A stretch of DNA of 5,927 nucleotides from Betaproteobacteria bacterium (GTDB lineage Bacteria; Pseudomonadota; Gammaproteobacteria; Tethybacterales; Tethybacteraceae). Within the stretch, counting starts at the first letter, position 1. Each line of letters opens with the position of its first letter. Of this stretch, positions 1-5,835 are shown in pieces. The DNA lies in contig JAPORI010000004.1 in assembly GCA_026710225.1 (NCBI GenBank), forward strand, positions 1 through 5,927, in the 5' to 3' direction. The notes beneath the pieces were generated by a model. It searched no databases and was not told the origin of the DNA. It saw only the letters and a list, made by a program, of their open reading frames with translations. A program made the translations under genes and the position numbers.

Positions 1-58
1 GCCACGGCTTCGCCTGGTAGGGAAGCGGTGCCGAGCCGGCGGAACCTAGCCGCTCCAC
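1..58 (-). other. Open frame at left edge, possible start of a partial gene
   Basis: Downstream of potF on the minus strand, the frame stays open from the potF stop (106-104) to the window edge. Its only usual start codon before the last few bases is a GTG at 58-56, giving VERLGSAGSAPLPYQAKPW before the cut. No convincing Shine-Dalgarno precedes that GTG. In many proteobacteria the gene after potF is potG, the ABC transporter ATPase, and some PotG proteins have a low-complexity leader of this kind before the nucleotide-binding domain. That link is inference: 19 residues cannot identify a family. The rest of 1-103 holds only a weak 5-bp hairpin (65-69 with 77-81) lacking a T-run, so no terminator is called. 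Confidence 0.18.
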
Positions 59-103
59 CCCACAGCCGGAGCGCGGCCGGCAAAGATGCGGCGCAACTTC
101 ATC

Positions 104-1204
104 CTAGCCGCCGGTCTTGTAGTCGATCCAGAATCTGGTAAGCAGCCGGGTAAGCTCAGCATCGTAGGTGACGACATTCCACAGCCGCTGCTTGGTTTCC
201 GGATCCGGGAATATTGCCGGCGAGTTGAGGATCTCCTCGTCAACGAATTGCCGCGAGGCAAGGTTGGCGTTGGCATAAGCGACATAGTTGGTTATGTCGG
301 CGGTTATCTCCGGGCGCATGATGAAGTCGATGAACTTGTGGGCCGCATCCGGGTTGGGTGCATCGGCCGGGATTGCCATCAAGTCAAACCAAAGCTGGGC
401 GCCCTCTTTCGGGATTACATACTCGATCTGGATACCGTTGTCGGCTTCAGCCGCCCGGTCGGCCGCCTGCAAAATGTCGCCGGAATATCCGAAGGCCAGG
501 CAGATTTCCCCGTTGGCGAGATCATTGATGATCTGCGATGAGTGAAAGTAGCGGATGTAGGGGCGGATCGAGCGCAGTGCCTCGAACCCCTCCTCCATGT
601 CGGCGGCGCTGGTCGATTCCGGATCAAGGCCAATGTAGTTGAGAGTCGAGGAGATCAGTTCAACGCCGCTGTCGAGCATCGCCACCCCGCAGTCGGCCAG
701 CTTGGAGACAACCTTTGGATCCAGCAGCAGCCGCCAGCTGTCAACCGGTGCGTCCTCACCGAGCCGTTCGCTAATCATTTCGGCGTTGTAGCCCAGGCCG
801 TTGGTGCCCCACATGTAGATTACGCTGTATGCGTTGTCCGGATCAAACCGGGTCATGCGCGCCATCAGTTCCGGATCCAGATTGGCAAGATTGGCCAGCT
901 TGTTCTTGTCAAGCTTTTGAAACACTCCCGCGGCAATGCCACGCTCAAGATAGTCGGAGGTCGGCACCACGATGTCGTAGCCGGTATTGCCGGTCAGCAA
1001 CTTGGCTTCGAGCACCTCATTGCTGTCGTAGACATCGTAGTTGACCTTGATGCCGGTTTCCTCCTCGAACTTGGCTACGGTGTCCTCGGCTATGTAATCG
1101 CTCCAGTTGTAGACATTGAGAGTCTCATCGGCGAGTGCAACCGGACTGGCCAGTGCCGCTGCAACGAGCAATAGCGCACCGGGTCGGGAATTGTTTAGTT
1201 TCAT
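104..1204 (-). CDS. potF: Periplasmic polyamine-binding protein (PotF/SpuE family) of an ABC transporter
   Basis: This is the 366-residue solute-binding protein that captures putrescine or spermidine in the periplasm for a PotGHI-type importer. Residues 1-25 form a signal peptide (basic start, hydrophobic LLLVAAALA, AxA site at 23-25). The mature protein opens with YNWSDY (32-37) and continues with DSNEVLEAKL (60-69), APVDSW (152-157), RYFHSSQIINDLANG (218-232) and IPKEGA (264-269), matching E. coli PotF almost without gaps. Ligand-contact positions recalled from PotF read W34, T82, D84, E182, Y240, D243, W272 and D274 here. Trp at 272 is the state associated with spermidine binders such as SpuE and PotD, so putrescine specificity should not be assumed. 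The ATG at 1204 follows a GAGGAGAAGG ribosome-binding site. The permease and ATPase genes are not in the window. Confidence 0.93.
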   Translation of the reverse strand: MKLNNSRPGALLLVAAALASPVALADETLNVYNWSDYIAEDTVAKFEEETGIKVNYDVYDSNEVLEAKLLTGNTGYDIVVPTSDYLERGIAAGVFQKLDKNKLANLANLDPELMARMTRFDPDNAYSVIYMWGTNGLGYNAEMISERLGEDAPVDSWRLLLDPKVVSKLADCGVAMLDSGVELISSTLNYIGLDPESTSAADMEEGFEALRSIRPYIRYFHSSQIINDLANGEICLAFGYSGDILQAADRAAEADNGIQIEYVIPKEGAQLWFDLMAIPADAPNPDAAHKFIDFIMRPEITADITNYVAYANANLASRQFVDEEILNSPAIFPDPETKQRLWNVVTYDAELTRLLTRFWIDYKTGG

Positions 1205-1240
1205 GATGTTGCCTTCTCCTCAAACGGGCAAGAATAACGG

Positions 1241-1246
1241 ATTATA
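1241..1246 (-). promoter_or_regulatory. Candidate -10 element for potF
   Basis: Read on the minus strand this is a perfect TATAAT, 36 bases upstream of the potF ATG, in the short gap after ilvC. It would place the transcript start near 1234 with a leader of about 30 bases that includes the strong ribosome-binding site at 1211-1220. No good -35 is seen at 16-18 bases; TAGACA lies 20 bases upstream and overlaps the ilvC stop codon. A promoter here, and no clear terminator after ilvC, suggest potF can be transcribed alone as well as by read-through. Confidence 0.45.
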
Positions 1247-1269
1247 GGGGGCCTTGAGCAATCAGATGT

Positions 1270-2286
1270 CTAGTTGCGGCCGCGATCGACGATCTTGCGC
1301 TTGGCTATCCAGGGCATCATCCCCCGCAGCCGCGCCCCGACCTGCTCGAGCGAATGCTCGCTCATGCGGGTGCGGGAGCGCTTCAGGGTCGGAGCTCCGG
1401 CCTTGTTTTCAAGGACGAACTCCCGGGCGAACTCACCGCTTCTGATTTGCTCGAGCATGGTCTTCATCCGCTGGCGGGCCGCAGCATCGATCACCTGCGG
1501 GCCGCGACTGATCGCCCCGTACTCGGCGGTGTTGGAAATCGAGTAGAACATGTCGGCGACTCCGCCTTCATACATCAAGTCGACAATCAGCTTGAGTTCG
1601 TGCAGACACTCAAAGTAGGCCATTTCCGGAGCATAGCCGGCTTCAGTAAGCGTATCGTAGCCGGCCTTGACCAACTCGACCAGGCCGCCGCACAGTACTG
1701 CCTGCTCACCGAACAAGTCGGTTTCGGTCTCATCGCAAAAGGTGGTCTCGATCATGCCGGCCCGGCCGCCGCCGATTGCCGCCCCGTAAGCCAGAGCCAG
1801 CTTCTTGGCCTGACGGGAAGGATTTTGATGCACCGCCAGCAGGCAGGGAACACCGCCGCCGCCGACATAGGTGGAGCGCACCAGATGCCCGGGACCCTTG
1901 GGGGCGATCATCACCACATCCAGATCCGGCCGTGGCTCGATCTGGTGGTAGTGAATATTGAACCCGTGGGCAAAGGCCAGGGTTGCGCCCTTGCGCATCT
2001 TGCCGGCCAGCTGGTCGCGGTACATGTCCGCCTGCAACTCGTCGGGAACCAGCAGCATCACCAGATCGGCGGCGGCGGCCGCTTCGGCCACTGGTGCGAC
2101 CGGCAGCCCGGCTCGCTGCGCCTTTTTCCATGAGGCGCCGCCCTTGCGCAGGCCGACGGTAACGTTCATGCCCGAATCCTTGAGATTGTTGGCATGGGCG
2201 TGTCCCTGCGATCCATAGCCAATCACCGCTATGGATAGCTTCTTGAGCACACGCAAATTAGCGTCCTTGTTGTAGTATATCTTCAT
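1270..2286 (-). CDS. ilvC: Ketol-acid reductoisomerase (NADP-dependent, class I)
   Basis: This enzyme performs the alkyl migration and NADPH reduction that turn acetolactate or acetohydroxybutyrate into the dihydroxy acids for valine, leucine and isoleucine. From the ATG at 2286 it has 338 residues, the normal class I length. The N-terminal Rossmann domain shows GYGSQGHAHANNLKDSG (23-39) and the cofactor loop RKGGASW (47-53). The active-site block includes H108 in AHGFNIHY and K130 in APKGPGH. The helical KARI domain carries the metal ligands D190 and E194 (TDLFGEQ), E226 and E230 (YFECLHEL) and S251 (SISNTAEYG). Conserved MKIYYNKDANL fixes the start by homology, although AAAGG sits only 3 bases from it. 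An in-frame ATG at 2370 has a better-placed ribosome-binding site and would add 28 basic residues. ilvI and ilvH, frequent upstream partners, are absent; purE diverges upstream. Confidence 0.97.
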   Translation of the reverse strand: MKIYYNKDANLRVLKKLSIAVIGYGSQGHAHANNLKDSGMNVTVGLRKGGASWKKAQRAGLPVAPVAEAAAAADLVMLLVPDELQADMYRDQLAGKMRKGATLAFAHGFNIHYHQIEPRPDLDVVMIAPKGPGHLVRSTYVGGGGVPCLLAVHQNPSRQAKKLALAYGAAIGGGRAGMIETTFCDETETDLFGEQAVLCGGLVELVKAGYDTLTEAGYAPEMAYFECLHELKLIVDLMYEGGVADMFYSISNTAEYGAISRGPQVIDAAARQRMKTMLEQIRSGEFAREFVLENKAGAPTLKRSRTRMSEHSLEQVGARLRGMMPWIAKRKIVDRGRN

Positions 2287-2301
2287 GAGCCTTTCTCTAA
2301 C

Positions 2302-2335
2302 CTTGCCTGAATTGGCCGCAGACAGCCGCGGCAAG
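2302..2335 (-). repeat. Overlapping inverted repeats in the ilvC leader
   Basis: CTTGCC (2302-2307) pairs with GGCAAG (2330-2335) across 22 bases. A second pair, GCCGC (2315-2319) with GCGGC (2328-2332), uses part of the same right arm, so the two stems exclude each other. The element lies 16-49 bases upstream of the ilvC start and could form alternative hairpins in its mRNA. No T-run follows, so it is not a classical terminator or attenuator, and the stems are short. Confidence 0.3.
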
Positions 2336-2369
2336 AGGCGGATTCTACCTGCCCCCGGCCGCCACTTCA

Positions 2370-2375
2370 TATAAT
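2370..2375 (+). promoter_or_regulatory. Candidate -10 element for the purE-purC-sua5 unit
   Basis: A perfect TATAAT lies 35-40 bases upstream of the purE ATG in the divergent ilvC-purE gap. The hexamer at the ideal -35 position (about 2347-2352) is not TTGACA-like, so the promoter may be weak or activator-dependent. The predicted start site, about 7 bases downstream, falls at the edge of a run of seven T residues (2381-2387). The leader of about 28 bases has only a weak GAGAA ribosome-binding sequence (2397-2401). I saw no PurR-type operator (ACGCAAACGTTTGCGT-like) nearby. Confidence 0.45.
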
Positions 2376-2409
2376 CACCCTTTTTTTCAAGCTTCCGAGA
2401 AACTTTCAG

Positions 2410-2922
2410 ATGAAGAAGAAGACCGCATCCCGCTCCACCACCAAGCCGCTGGTTTCGATCATGATGGGGTCGAAAAGCGACTGGCCGGTAATGAAAACCG
2501 GCGCCGACATTCTCGACGAATTCAAGATTGGCTACGAGGCTCGGGTGCTGTCGGCGCACCGCACCCCGGATGACTGCGCCGCCTATGTCAAGGCGCTGGC
2601 CGGCCGCGGCGTCCAGGCGGTCATCGCCGGTGCCGGCAGCGCCGCCCATCTGCCCGGGGTGGTTGCATCCCTGACCACCCTGCCGGTGCTCGGTGTGCCG
2701 CTGGCGGCCACCCCGCTGGCCGGCTTCGATTCGCTGATGGCGATCGTCCAGATGCCCAAGGGCATCCCGGTTGCCACTTTTGCAGTCGGCGCTCCCGGGG
2801 CCGGCAACGCCGCCTTGTTTGCAGTCGCGCTGCTGGCTTTGCAGGACAAGAAAATCGCCGGCCGGCTGGATGCATTCCGCAAGCGCCAGGCAAAGCGGGT
2901 GCTGGAGACCACTTTGCCGTGA
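2410..2922 (+). CDS. purE: N5-carboxyaminoimidazole ribonucleotide mutase (class I PurE)
   Basis: PurE moves the carboxyl group of N5-CAIR to C4, giving CAIR in de novo purine synthesis; class I enzymes are octamers fed by the ATP-dependent PurK. The 170-residue protein carries the phosphate-binding MGSKSDWPVM (19-28), the catalytic-histidine segment SAHRTPDD (48-55, H50), AGAGSAAHLPG (73-83) and GFDSLMAIVQMPKGIPVATFAVG (105-127). The usual glycine in GAGGAAHLPG is serine here (S77). A basic, Ser/Thr-rich stretch of about 12 residues precedes the first strand, similar to the variable N-terminus of other PurE proteins. It is the first gene of the plus-strand unit and its TGA overlaps the GTG of purC by 4 bases, implying translational coupling. 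No purK lies beside it, which is unusual. Confidence 0.96.
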   Translation: MKKKTASRSTTKPLVSIMMGSKSDWPVMKTGADILDEFKIGYEARVLSAHRTPDDCAAYVKALAGRGVQAVIAGAGSAAHLPGVVASLTTLPVLGVPLAATPLAGFDSLMAIVQMPKGIPVATFAVGAPGAGNAALFAVALLALQDKKIAGRLDAFRKRQAKRVLETTLP

Positions 2923-3809
2923 GTGTCTCCGACTCAGTGGTGCTGACCAGCAACCTGAAAAGCCTGCCCAAGGTGGGATCGGGCAAGGTGCGCGATATCT
3001 ATGCGATCGGCGAGGACAAGTTGCTGCTGGTGCAGACCGACCGGATTTCGGCCTTTGACCGGGTTTTCGCGCAGGGCATCCCCGGCAAGGGCAAGGCGCT
3101 CACCGCAATGAGCATCGCCTGGTTTGCGATTCTCAAGGATGTCTGTCGCAACCACCTGCTTGCCGATGATCCCACTCAGGCGGTAGCCGAAGACGAGCGC
3201 GCAACGATTGCCGGCCGGAGCATGGTCGTGCGCCGGCTCAAGCCGCTGCCGGCCGAGGCGATCGCCCGCGGCTATCTGGCCGGATCTGGCTGGCAGAGTT
3301 ATCAGCAGTGCCAGCAAGTTTGCGGACTTGATCTGCCGGCCGGACTGCAACTGGCCGACCGGTTGCCCAAGCCGCTGTTCACCCCCTCTTCCAAGGCCGA
3401 AGCCGGTGAGCATGACGAGAACATAACCTTCGCGCAACTGGTTGAAACGATCGGAGCCAAGGCCGCTGATCTAATGCAGGAAAAGACGCTTGAACTTTAC
3501 AATCGCGGTCACGAGCACGCTGCCGGCCTGGGAATGATCCTGGCCGACACCAAGTTTGAATTCGCTCTCGATGATAGCGGTGAACTGGTGCTGATTGATG
3601 AAGTGCTCACTCCCGACTCATCGCGCTACTGGCCGCAGGACGGCTGGCAGCCGGGACACAATCCGCCCAGCTTCGACAAGCAGTTCGTGCGCGACTGGCT
3701 TACCGACAGCGGCTGGGACCGCAAGTCGGAACAAATGCCCGAATTGCCGGCTGACATCATCGAGCAAACTGCAAAACGCTACGCGACCATCGCCGAGAAG
3801 TTTGCCTGA
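2919..3809 (+). CDS. purC: Phosphoribosylaminoimidazole-succinocarboxamide (SAICAR) synthase
   Basis: PurC condenses CAIR, the PurE product, with aspartate using ATP to form SAICAR, so it is the next pathway enzyme after its upstream neighbour. The 296 residues match the longer, yeast-like type rather than the form of about 237 residues in E. coli. Visible motifs are GKVRDIY (22-28, ATP loop), DRISAFD (41-47), IPGKG (54-58), VVRRLKPLPAEAIARGYLAG (103-122), the signature FTPSSKAEAGEHDENI (154-169), ILADTKFEF (207-215) and LIDEVLTPDSSRYW (225-238). The GTG start lies inside the GTGA overlap with the purE stop. The first family motif begins about 20 residues later, which fits normal family N-termini. 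No internal damage is seen. Confidence 0.97.
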   Translation: MSVSDSVVLTSNLKSLPKVGSGKVRDIYAIGEDKLLLVQTDRISAFDRVFAQGIPGKGKALTAMSIAWFAILKDVCRNHLLADDPTQAVAEDERATIAGRSMVVRRLKPLPAEAIARGYLAGSGWQSYQQCQQVCGLDLPAGLQLADRLPKPLFTPSSKAEAGEHDENITFAQLVETIGAKAADLMQEKTLELYNRGHEHAAGLGMILADTKFEFALDDSGELVLIDEVLTPDSSRYWPQDGWQPGHNPPSFDKQFVRDWLTDSGWDRKSEQMPELPADIIEQTAKRYATIAEKFA

Positions 3810-3811
3810 GG
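3807..3811 (+). promoter_or_regulatory. Ribosome-binding site for sua5, overlapping the purC stop
   Basis: TGAGG contains the TGA stop of purC (3807-3809), and its GAGG core lies 10 bases before the GTG start of the Sua5 gene at 3822. This supports the GTG start and suggests that ribosomes ending purC can re-initiate on the next gene. Confidence 0.5.
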
Positions 3812-3821
3812 CGGCAGCTCA

Positions 3822-4775
3822 GTGCCGCAGATTACCGATGACATCGATGCGGTTGCCGGCCGGCTGAGCGCCGGCAAACTGGTTGCGATCCCCACCGAAA
3901 CCGTCTATGGTCTTGCCGCTGACGCCCGCTGCGATGAGGCGGTTGCGCGTATCTTTGCACTCAAGGGCCGACCGGCAAGCCATCCGCTGATCGTGCATCT
4001 GGCTGATGCCAAGCACCTGGACGAATTCGCTTGCCAAATACCGGCACCGGCGCTGCGGCTGGCAGACGCGTTCATGCCCGGACCGCTCACCTTGCTGCTG
4101 CCCCGCCGTTCGCAAGTCGCATCCCGGGCGGCAGCCGGTGGCCGCCTGATTGGCCTGCGGGTGCCGCAACACAAGCAGGCAAGGCAGATCATTGATCAGG
4201 CCGGAGGGGCGCTGGCCGCACCGTCGGCCAACCGCTTCGGGCGAATCAGTCCGACTAGTGCGGCTCATGTTGCAGCCGAGTTTCCCGATGCCGACGATCT
4301 GCTCATCTTTGATGGTGGCGAATGCCAGGTCGGAATCGAATCGACGATCGTGCGCGTTGAAGCCGAGCGGATTGCAATTGTCCGTCCCGGAGCAATCGGC
4401 AGGATGCAGTTGAGTGATGCAGCCGGCTGTGAAGTGAATTCGCAAGTCGGTGCGGGCGATGCACCGGCTGCGCCGGGAACGCTTGCCAGCCATTATCGAC
4501 CGCAGCAGCCGCTGCACATGGCGGGGCGGCGGGAGATCGAGACCCGACCGGCTGATGTCGCGCTGATCGATTTTTCAGCAACGCGTCCGGATGATCGCAA
4601 CAAACTGCGGTTCGGCCTCGGGCGCGAGCCGCAGGCGGCCGCCCGCAACTTCTATGCCCGGTTGCGGGCGGCGGAAGCCAGCGGCTGCCGATCGATTATG
4701 GTTGCCGCGCCGCCAGCAGGTGACGAGTGGGAGGCGGTGCGCGACCGATTGAGCCGCGCCTGCCAGAAAGGCTAG
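3822..4775 (+). CDS. sua5: L-threonylcarbamoyladenylate synthase, full-length Sua5 type
   Basis: This cytoplasmic enzyme makes threonylcarbamoyl-AMP from threonine, bicarbonate and ATP, the first step of t6A37 tRNA modification. The YrdC domain (about 1-200) shows IPTETVYGLAADA (23-35), the KGRP loop and SHPLIVHLAD (48-62), MPGPLTLLL (85-93), GLRVP (111-115), APSANRFGRISPT (133-145) and GIESTIV (171-177). The linker APGTLASHYRP (217-227) and the C-terminal domain to residue 317 identify the longer Sua5 architecture rather than short TsaC/YrdC. Translation starts at a GTG 12 bases after purC. In several betaproteobacteria a gene of this family closes a purine cluster (purC-purE-purK-sua5), so the position fits, apart from the missing purK. 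It ends head-on against phaR, sharing stop-codon bases. Confidence 0.93.
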   Translation: MPQITDDIDAVAGRLSAGKLVAIPTETVYGLAADARCDEAVARIFALKGRPASHPLIVHLADAKHLDEFACQIPAPALRLADAFMPGPLTLLLPRRSQVASRAAAGGRLIGLRVPQHKQARQIIDQAGGALAAPSANRFGRISPTSAAHVAAEFPDADDLLIFDGGECQVGIESTIVRVEAERIAIVRPGAIGRMQLSDAAGCEVNSQVGAGDAPAAPGTLASHYRPQQPLHMAGRREIETRPADVALIDFSATRPDDRNKLRFGLGREPQAAARNFYARLRAAEASGCRSIMVAAPPAGDEWEAVRDRLSRACQKG

Positions 4776-4782
4776 TCCTTTT
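4766..4782. terminator. Small symmetrical hairpin around the shared convergent stops
   Basis: AAAGG (4767-4771) pairs with CCTTT (4777-4781) around the loop CTAGT, and a G-T pair (4766/4782) extends it. The loop contains both stop codons. The stem is short and A/T-rich, and neither side has a long T-run directly after it, so it is a weak candidate for a bidirectional terminator. No better terminator exists between the two genes because there is no intergenic space. Confidence 0.2.
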
Positions 4783-5287
4783 CTTCCGGCGGCGCGTCTT
4801 TTTTCCTGCCGGTCATGCCGGCCATTGCCGGATTGGCCTGCATCATCATCTCGATGCTGCGATTTGCAAATTCGGAAAACGCGTTGCCCAGCAGCATTCC
4901 CTGCAAGGAGGCATACTGTTCGTTGATTTTCTGGCGCGACTTGTTGCCCTCCTCGCCGGAAAGTTCCGGCTGGAAGCGCTCCAGCATCGGCAGCATCTGC
5001 TCGATGAATCCGGAGAAAGATCCGCGCAGCGGTGAGCCGGAAAAGATGATTATGCTGCGCAGCGCCTCGTCGCTAAACAGCGGCACTCCCATTATCTCCT
5101 CGTCAAATATGATGCTCATCAGCACTGTGCGGGTAAGCTCGTCGCCGCTTTGGGCGTGCACCACCTTGAACTTGACGCCGGTGACCACATACCTCTTGAT
5201 GTCGTCCTTGGTTATGTAGCGGCTCTCCTTGGTGTCGTAGAGTCGCCGGTTGGCATACTTCTTGATGATGCGCGGCTGGCCGGTCAT
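4772..5287 (-). CDS. phaR: Polyhydroxyalkanoate synthesis regulator PhaR
   Basis: PhaR is a DNA-binding repressor that also binds polyhydroxybutyrate granules and so links phasin and polymer-synthesis genes to polymer level. The 171-residue product has the PHB/PHA accumulation DNA-binding domain at its N-terminus, with RIIKKYANRRLYDTKESRYIT (6-26) followed by the PHB_acc region (about 48-105: DELTRTVLMSIIFDEE, GVPLFSDEALRSII, FIEQMLPMLERF). The tail is variable, Met-rich and ends in charged residues. An ATG 21 bases upstream (5308) is possible. I chose 5287 because AAGGGG lies 7 bases before it, the ATG overlaps the ubiJ TGA as ATGA, and homology begins directly after it. phaC, phaP and phaAB are not in the window, so its targets lie elsewhere or include its own operon. 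Confidence 0.92.
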   Translation of the reverse strand: MTGQPRIIKKYANRRLYDTKESRYITKDDIKRYVVTGVKFKVVHAQSGDELTRTVLMSIIFDEEIMGVPLFSDEALRSIIIFSGSPLRGSFSGFIEQMLPMLERFQPELSGEEGNKSRQKINEQYASLQGMLLGNAFSEFANRSIEMMMQANPAMAGMTGRKKDAPPEEKD

Positions 5288-5835
5288 TTGCTGCCCCTTG
5301 TTGCGCATTGCCGGCGCAGTTTCTCGACCCGCCGGGCAAACTCCTCAACTTGCATCTGATGTTGCCGAACCTCTTGCGGATCAGGCACCAGGGCTGCCTC
5401 GTCAATCAGCCAGCTGCGCAGCGAAGAAGTCAGTCGCTGGCGGCTGTCTTGCCCCAGCCGGCCTCCCTCGACAAAGATGCTGGCAGCCAGCGCCGAACCC
5501 TGGCTGCCAAACATGCGTTCGGCCATCGCCTCCGGATCCGGGCGCGCCTGCTCGAATACCTGCTGGCAGGCGGCAAGCAACTCGGAGTCGCCGGATGCGT
5601 AAATCGGCTTGCTCTCTCCGGTCAACAGGGGCGTAGGCATCTCTATCGTCGCATCAGCGTCAACCGCCGCGTGCAGGGGAGTGAAACCGCCATCGGCACC
5701 GATGCGCAGACAGATGCTCGAACCGGCGGCGCGCAAACGCACCACCCGGCCGTTGTGCTCGCGCAAGGGCGAAGTATCAAGGTCTGCAAGTTGCAAGGCA
5801 TTGCAACAAGCTTTGGCAAGAAATGCGGATAACAT
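5284..5835 (-). CDS. ubiJ: UbiJ-like SCP2-domain protein, ubiquinone biosynthesis accessory factor
   Basis: UbiJ is a soluble accessory protein of the proteobacterial ubiquinone hydroxylation complex; its SCP2 domain is thought to hold the lipid-tailed intermediates, and it works with UbiK. From the ATG at 5835 the protein has 183 residues, slightly shorter than E. coli UbiJ (about 201). The pattern fits the family: GRVVRL near residue 29, the D-A-T-I strand of the SCP2 fold (61-64), IYASGDSELL (78-87), then a helical half ending in ALVPDPQEVRQHQMQVEEFARRV (148-170), a likely coiled coil like the UbiJ C-terminus. An upstream ATG at 5913 would add 26 residues without family resemblance and would span the candidate promoter, so it is rejected. 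No ribosome-binding site precedes 5835. The assignment rests on motif pattern, not strong identity; a generic SCP2 protein is the alternative. Confidence 0.68.
   Translation of the reverse strand: MLSAFLAKACCNALQLADLDTSPLREHNGRVVRLRAAGSSICLRIGADGGFTPLHAAVDADATIEMPTPLLTGESKPIYASGDSELLAACQQVFEQARPDPEAMAERMFGSQGSALAASIFVEGGRLGQDSRQRLTSSLRSWLIDEAALVPDPQEVRQHQMQVEEFARRVEKLRRQCATRGSK
5784..5806. repeat. Phased TTGCAA repeats inside the start of ubiJ, possible operator
   Basis: Two exact copies of the palindrome TTGCAA (5791-5796 and 5801-5806) are separated by GGCA, one helical turn apart, and a one-mismatch copy CTGCAA (5784-5789) sits beside them. They lie about 30-50 bases inside ubiJ and some 45-75 bases downstream of the candidate -10. 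PhaR proteins are reported to bind TGC-rich sites, so this could be an autoregulatory operator for the ubiJ-phaR unit; that is inference. Confidence 0.3.

Noticed and set aside
65..81. GCCGG/CCGGC hairpin after potF as a terminator
   Set aside because: The stem is only 5 bp, the loop 7 bases, and no T-run follows in the direction of transcription.
46..102. Short minus-strand frame MKLRRIFAGRAPAVGWSG after potF
   Set aside because: It has 18 codons with no convincing ribosome-binding site and no recognisable peptide class; it reads as chance.
199..880. Recurring CCGGATC/GGATCCGG strings as a possible repeat family
   Set aside because: They coincide with Asp-Pro-Glu/Asp codons (LDPE, FDPD, PDPE) in PotF and UbiJ, so protein content explains them.
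542..1174. Plus-strand open frame (210 codons) opposite potF
   Set aside because: It is antisense to a clear PotF homologue with no family motifs of its own.
1354..2133. Long plus-strand open frame (259 codons) opposite ilvC
   Set aside because: It is fully antisense to a gene with every KARI motif, has no recognisable domain, and is explained by the codon bias of the real gene.
2128..2148. RKGGASW cofactor loop in IlvC as a changed NADPH site
   Set aside because: The more common form is RxGSASW, but I recall GGASW in ordinary betaproteobacterial enzymes, so it is not evidence of altered cofactor use.
2934..3437. Minus-strand open frame (167 codons) opposite purC
   Set aside because: It is antisense to all the N-terminal PurC motifs and has no promoter or homology of its own.
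3819..4517. Minus-strand open frame (232 codons) opposite sua5
   Set aside because: It shadows the conserved YrdC domain; its product is Arg/Cys-rich and shows no domain.
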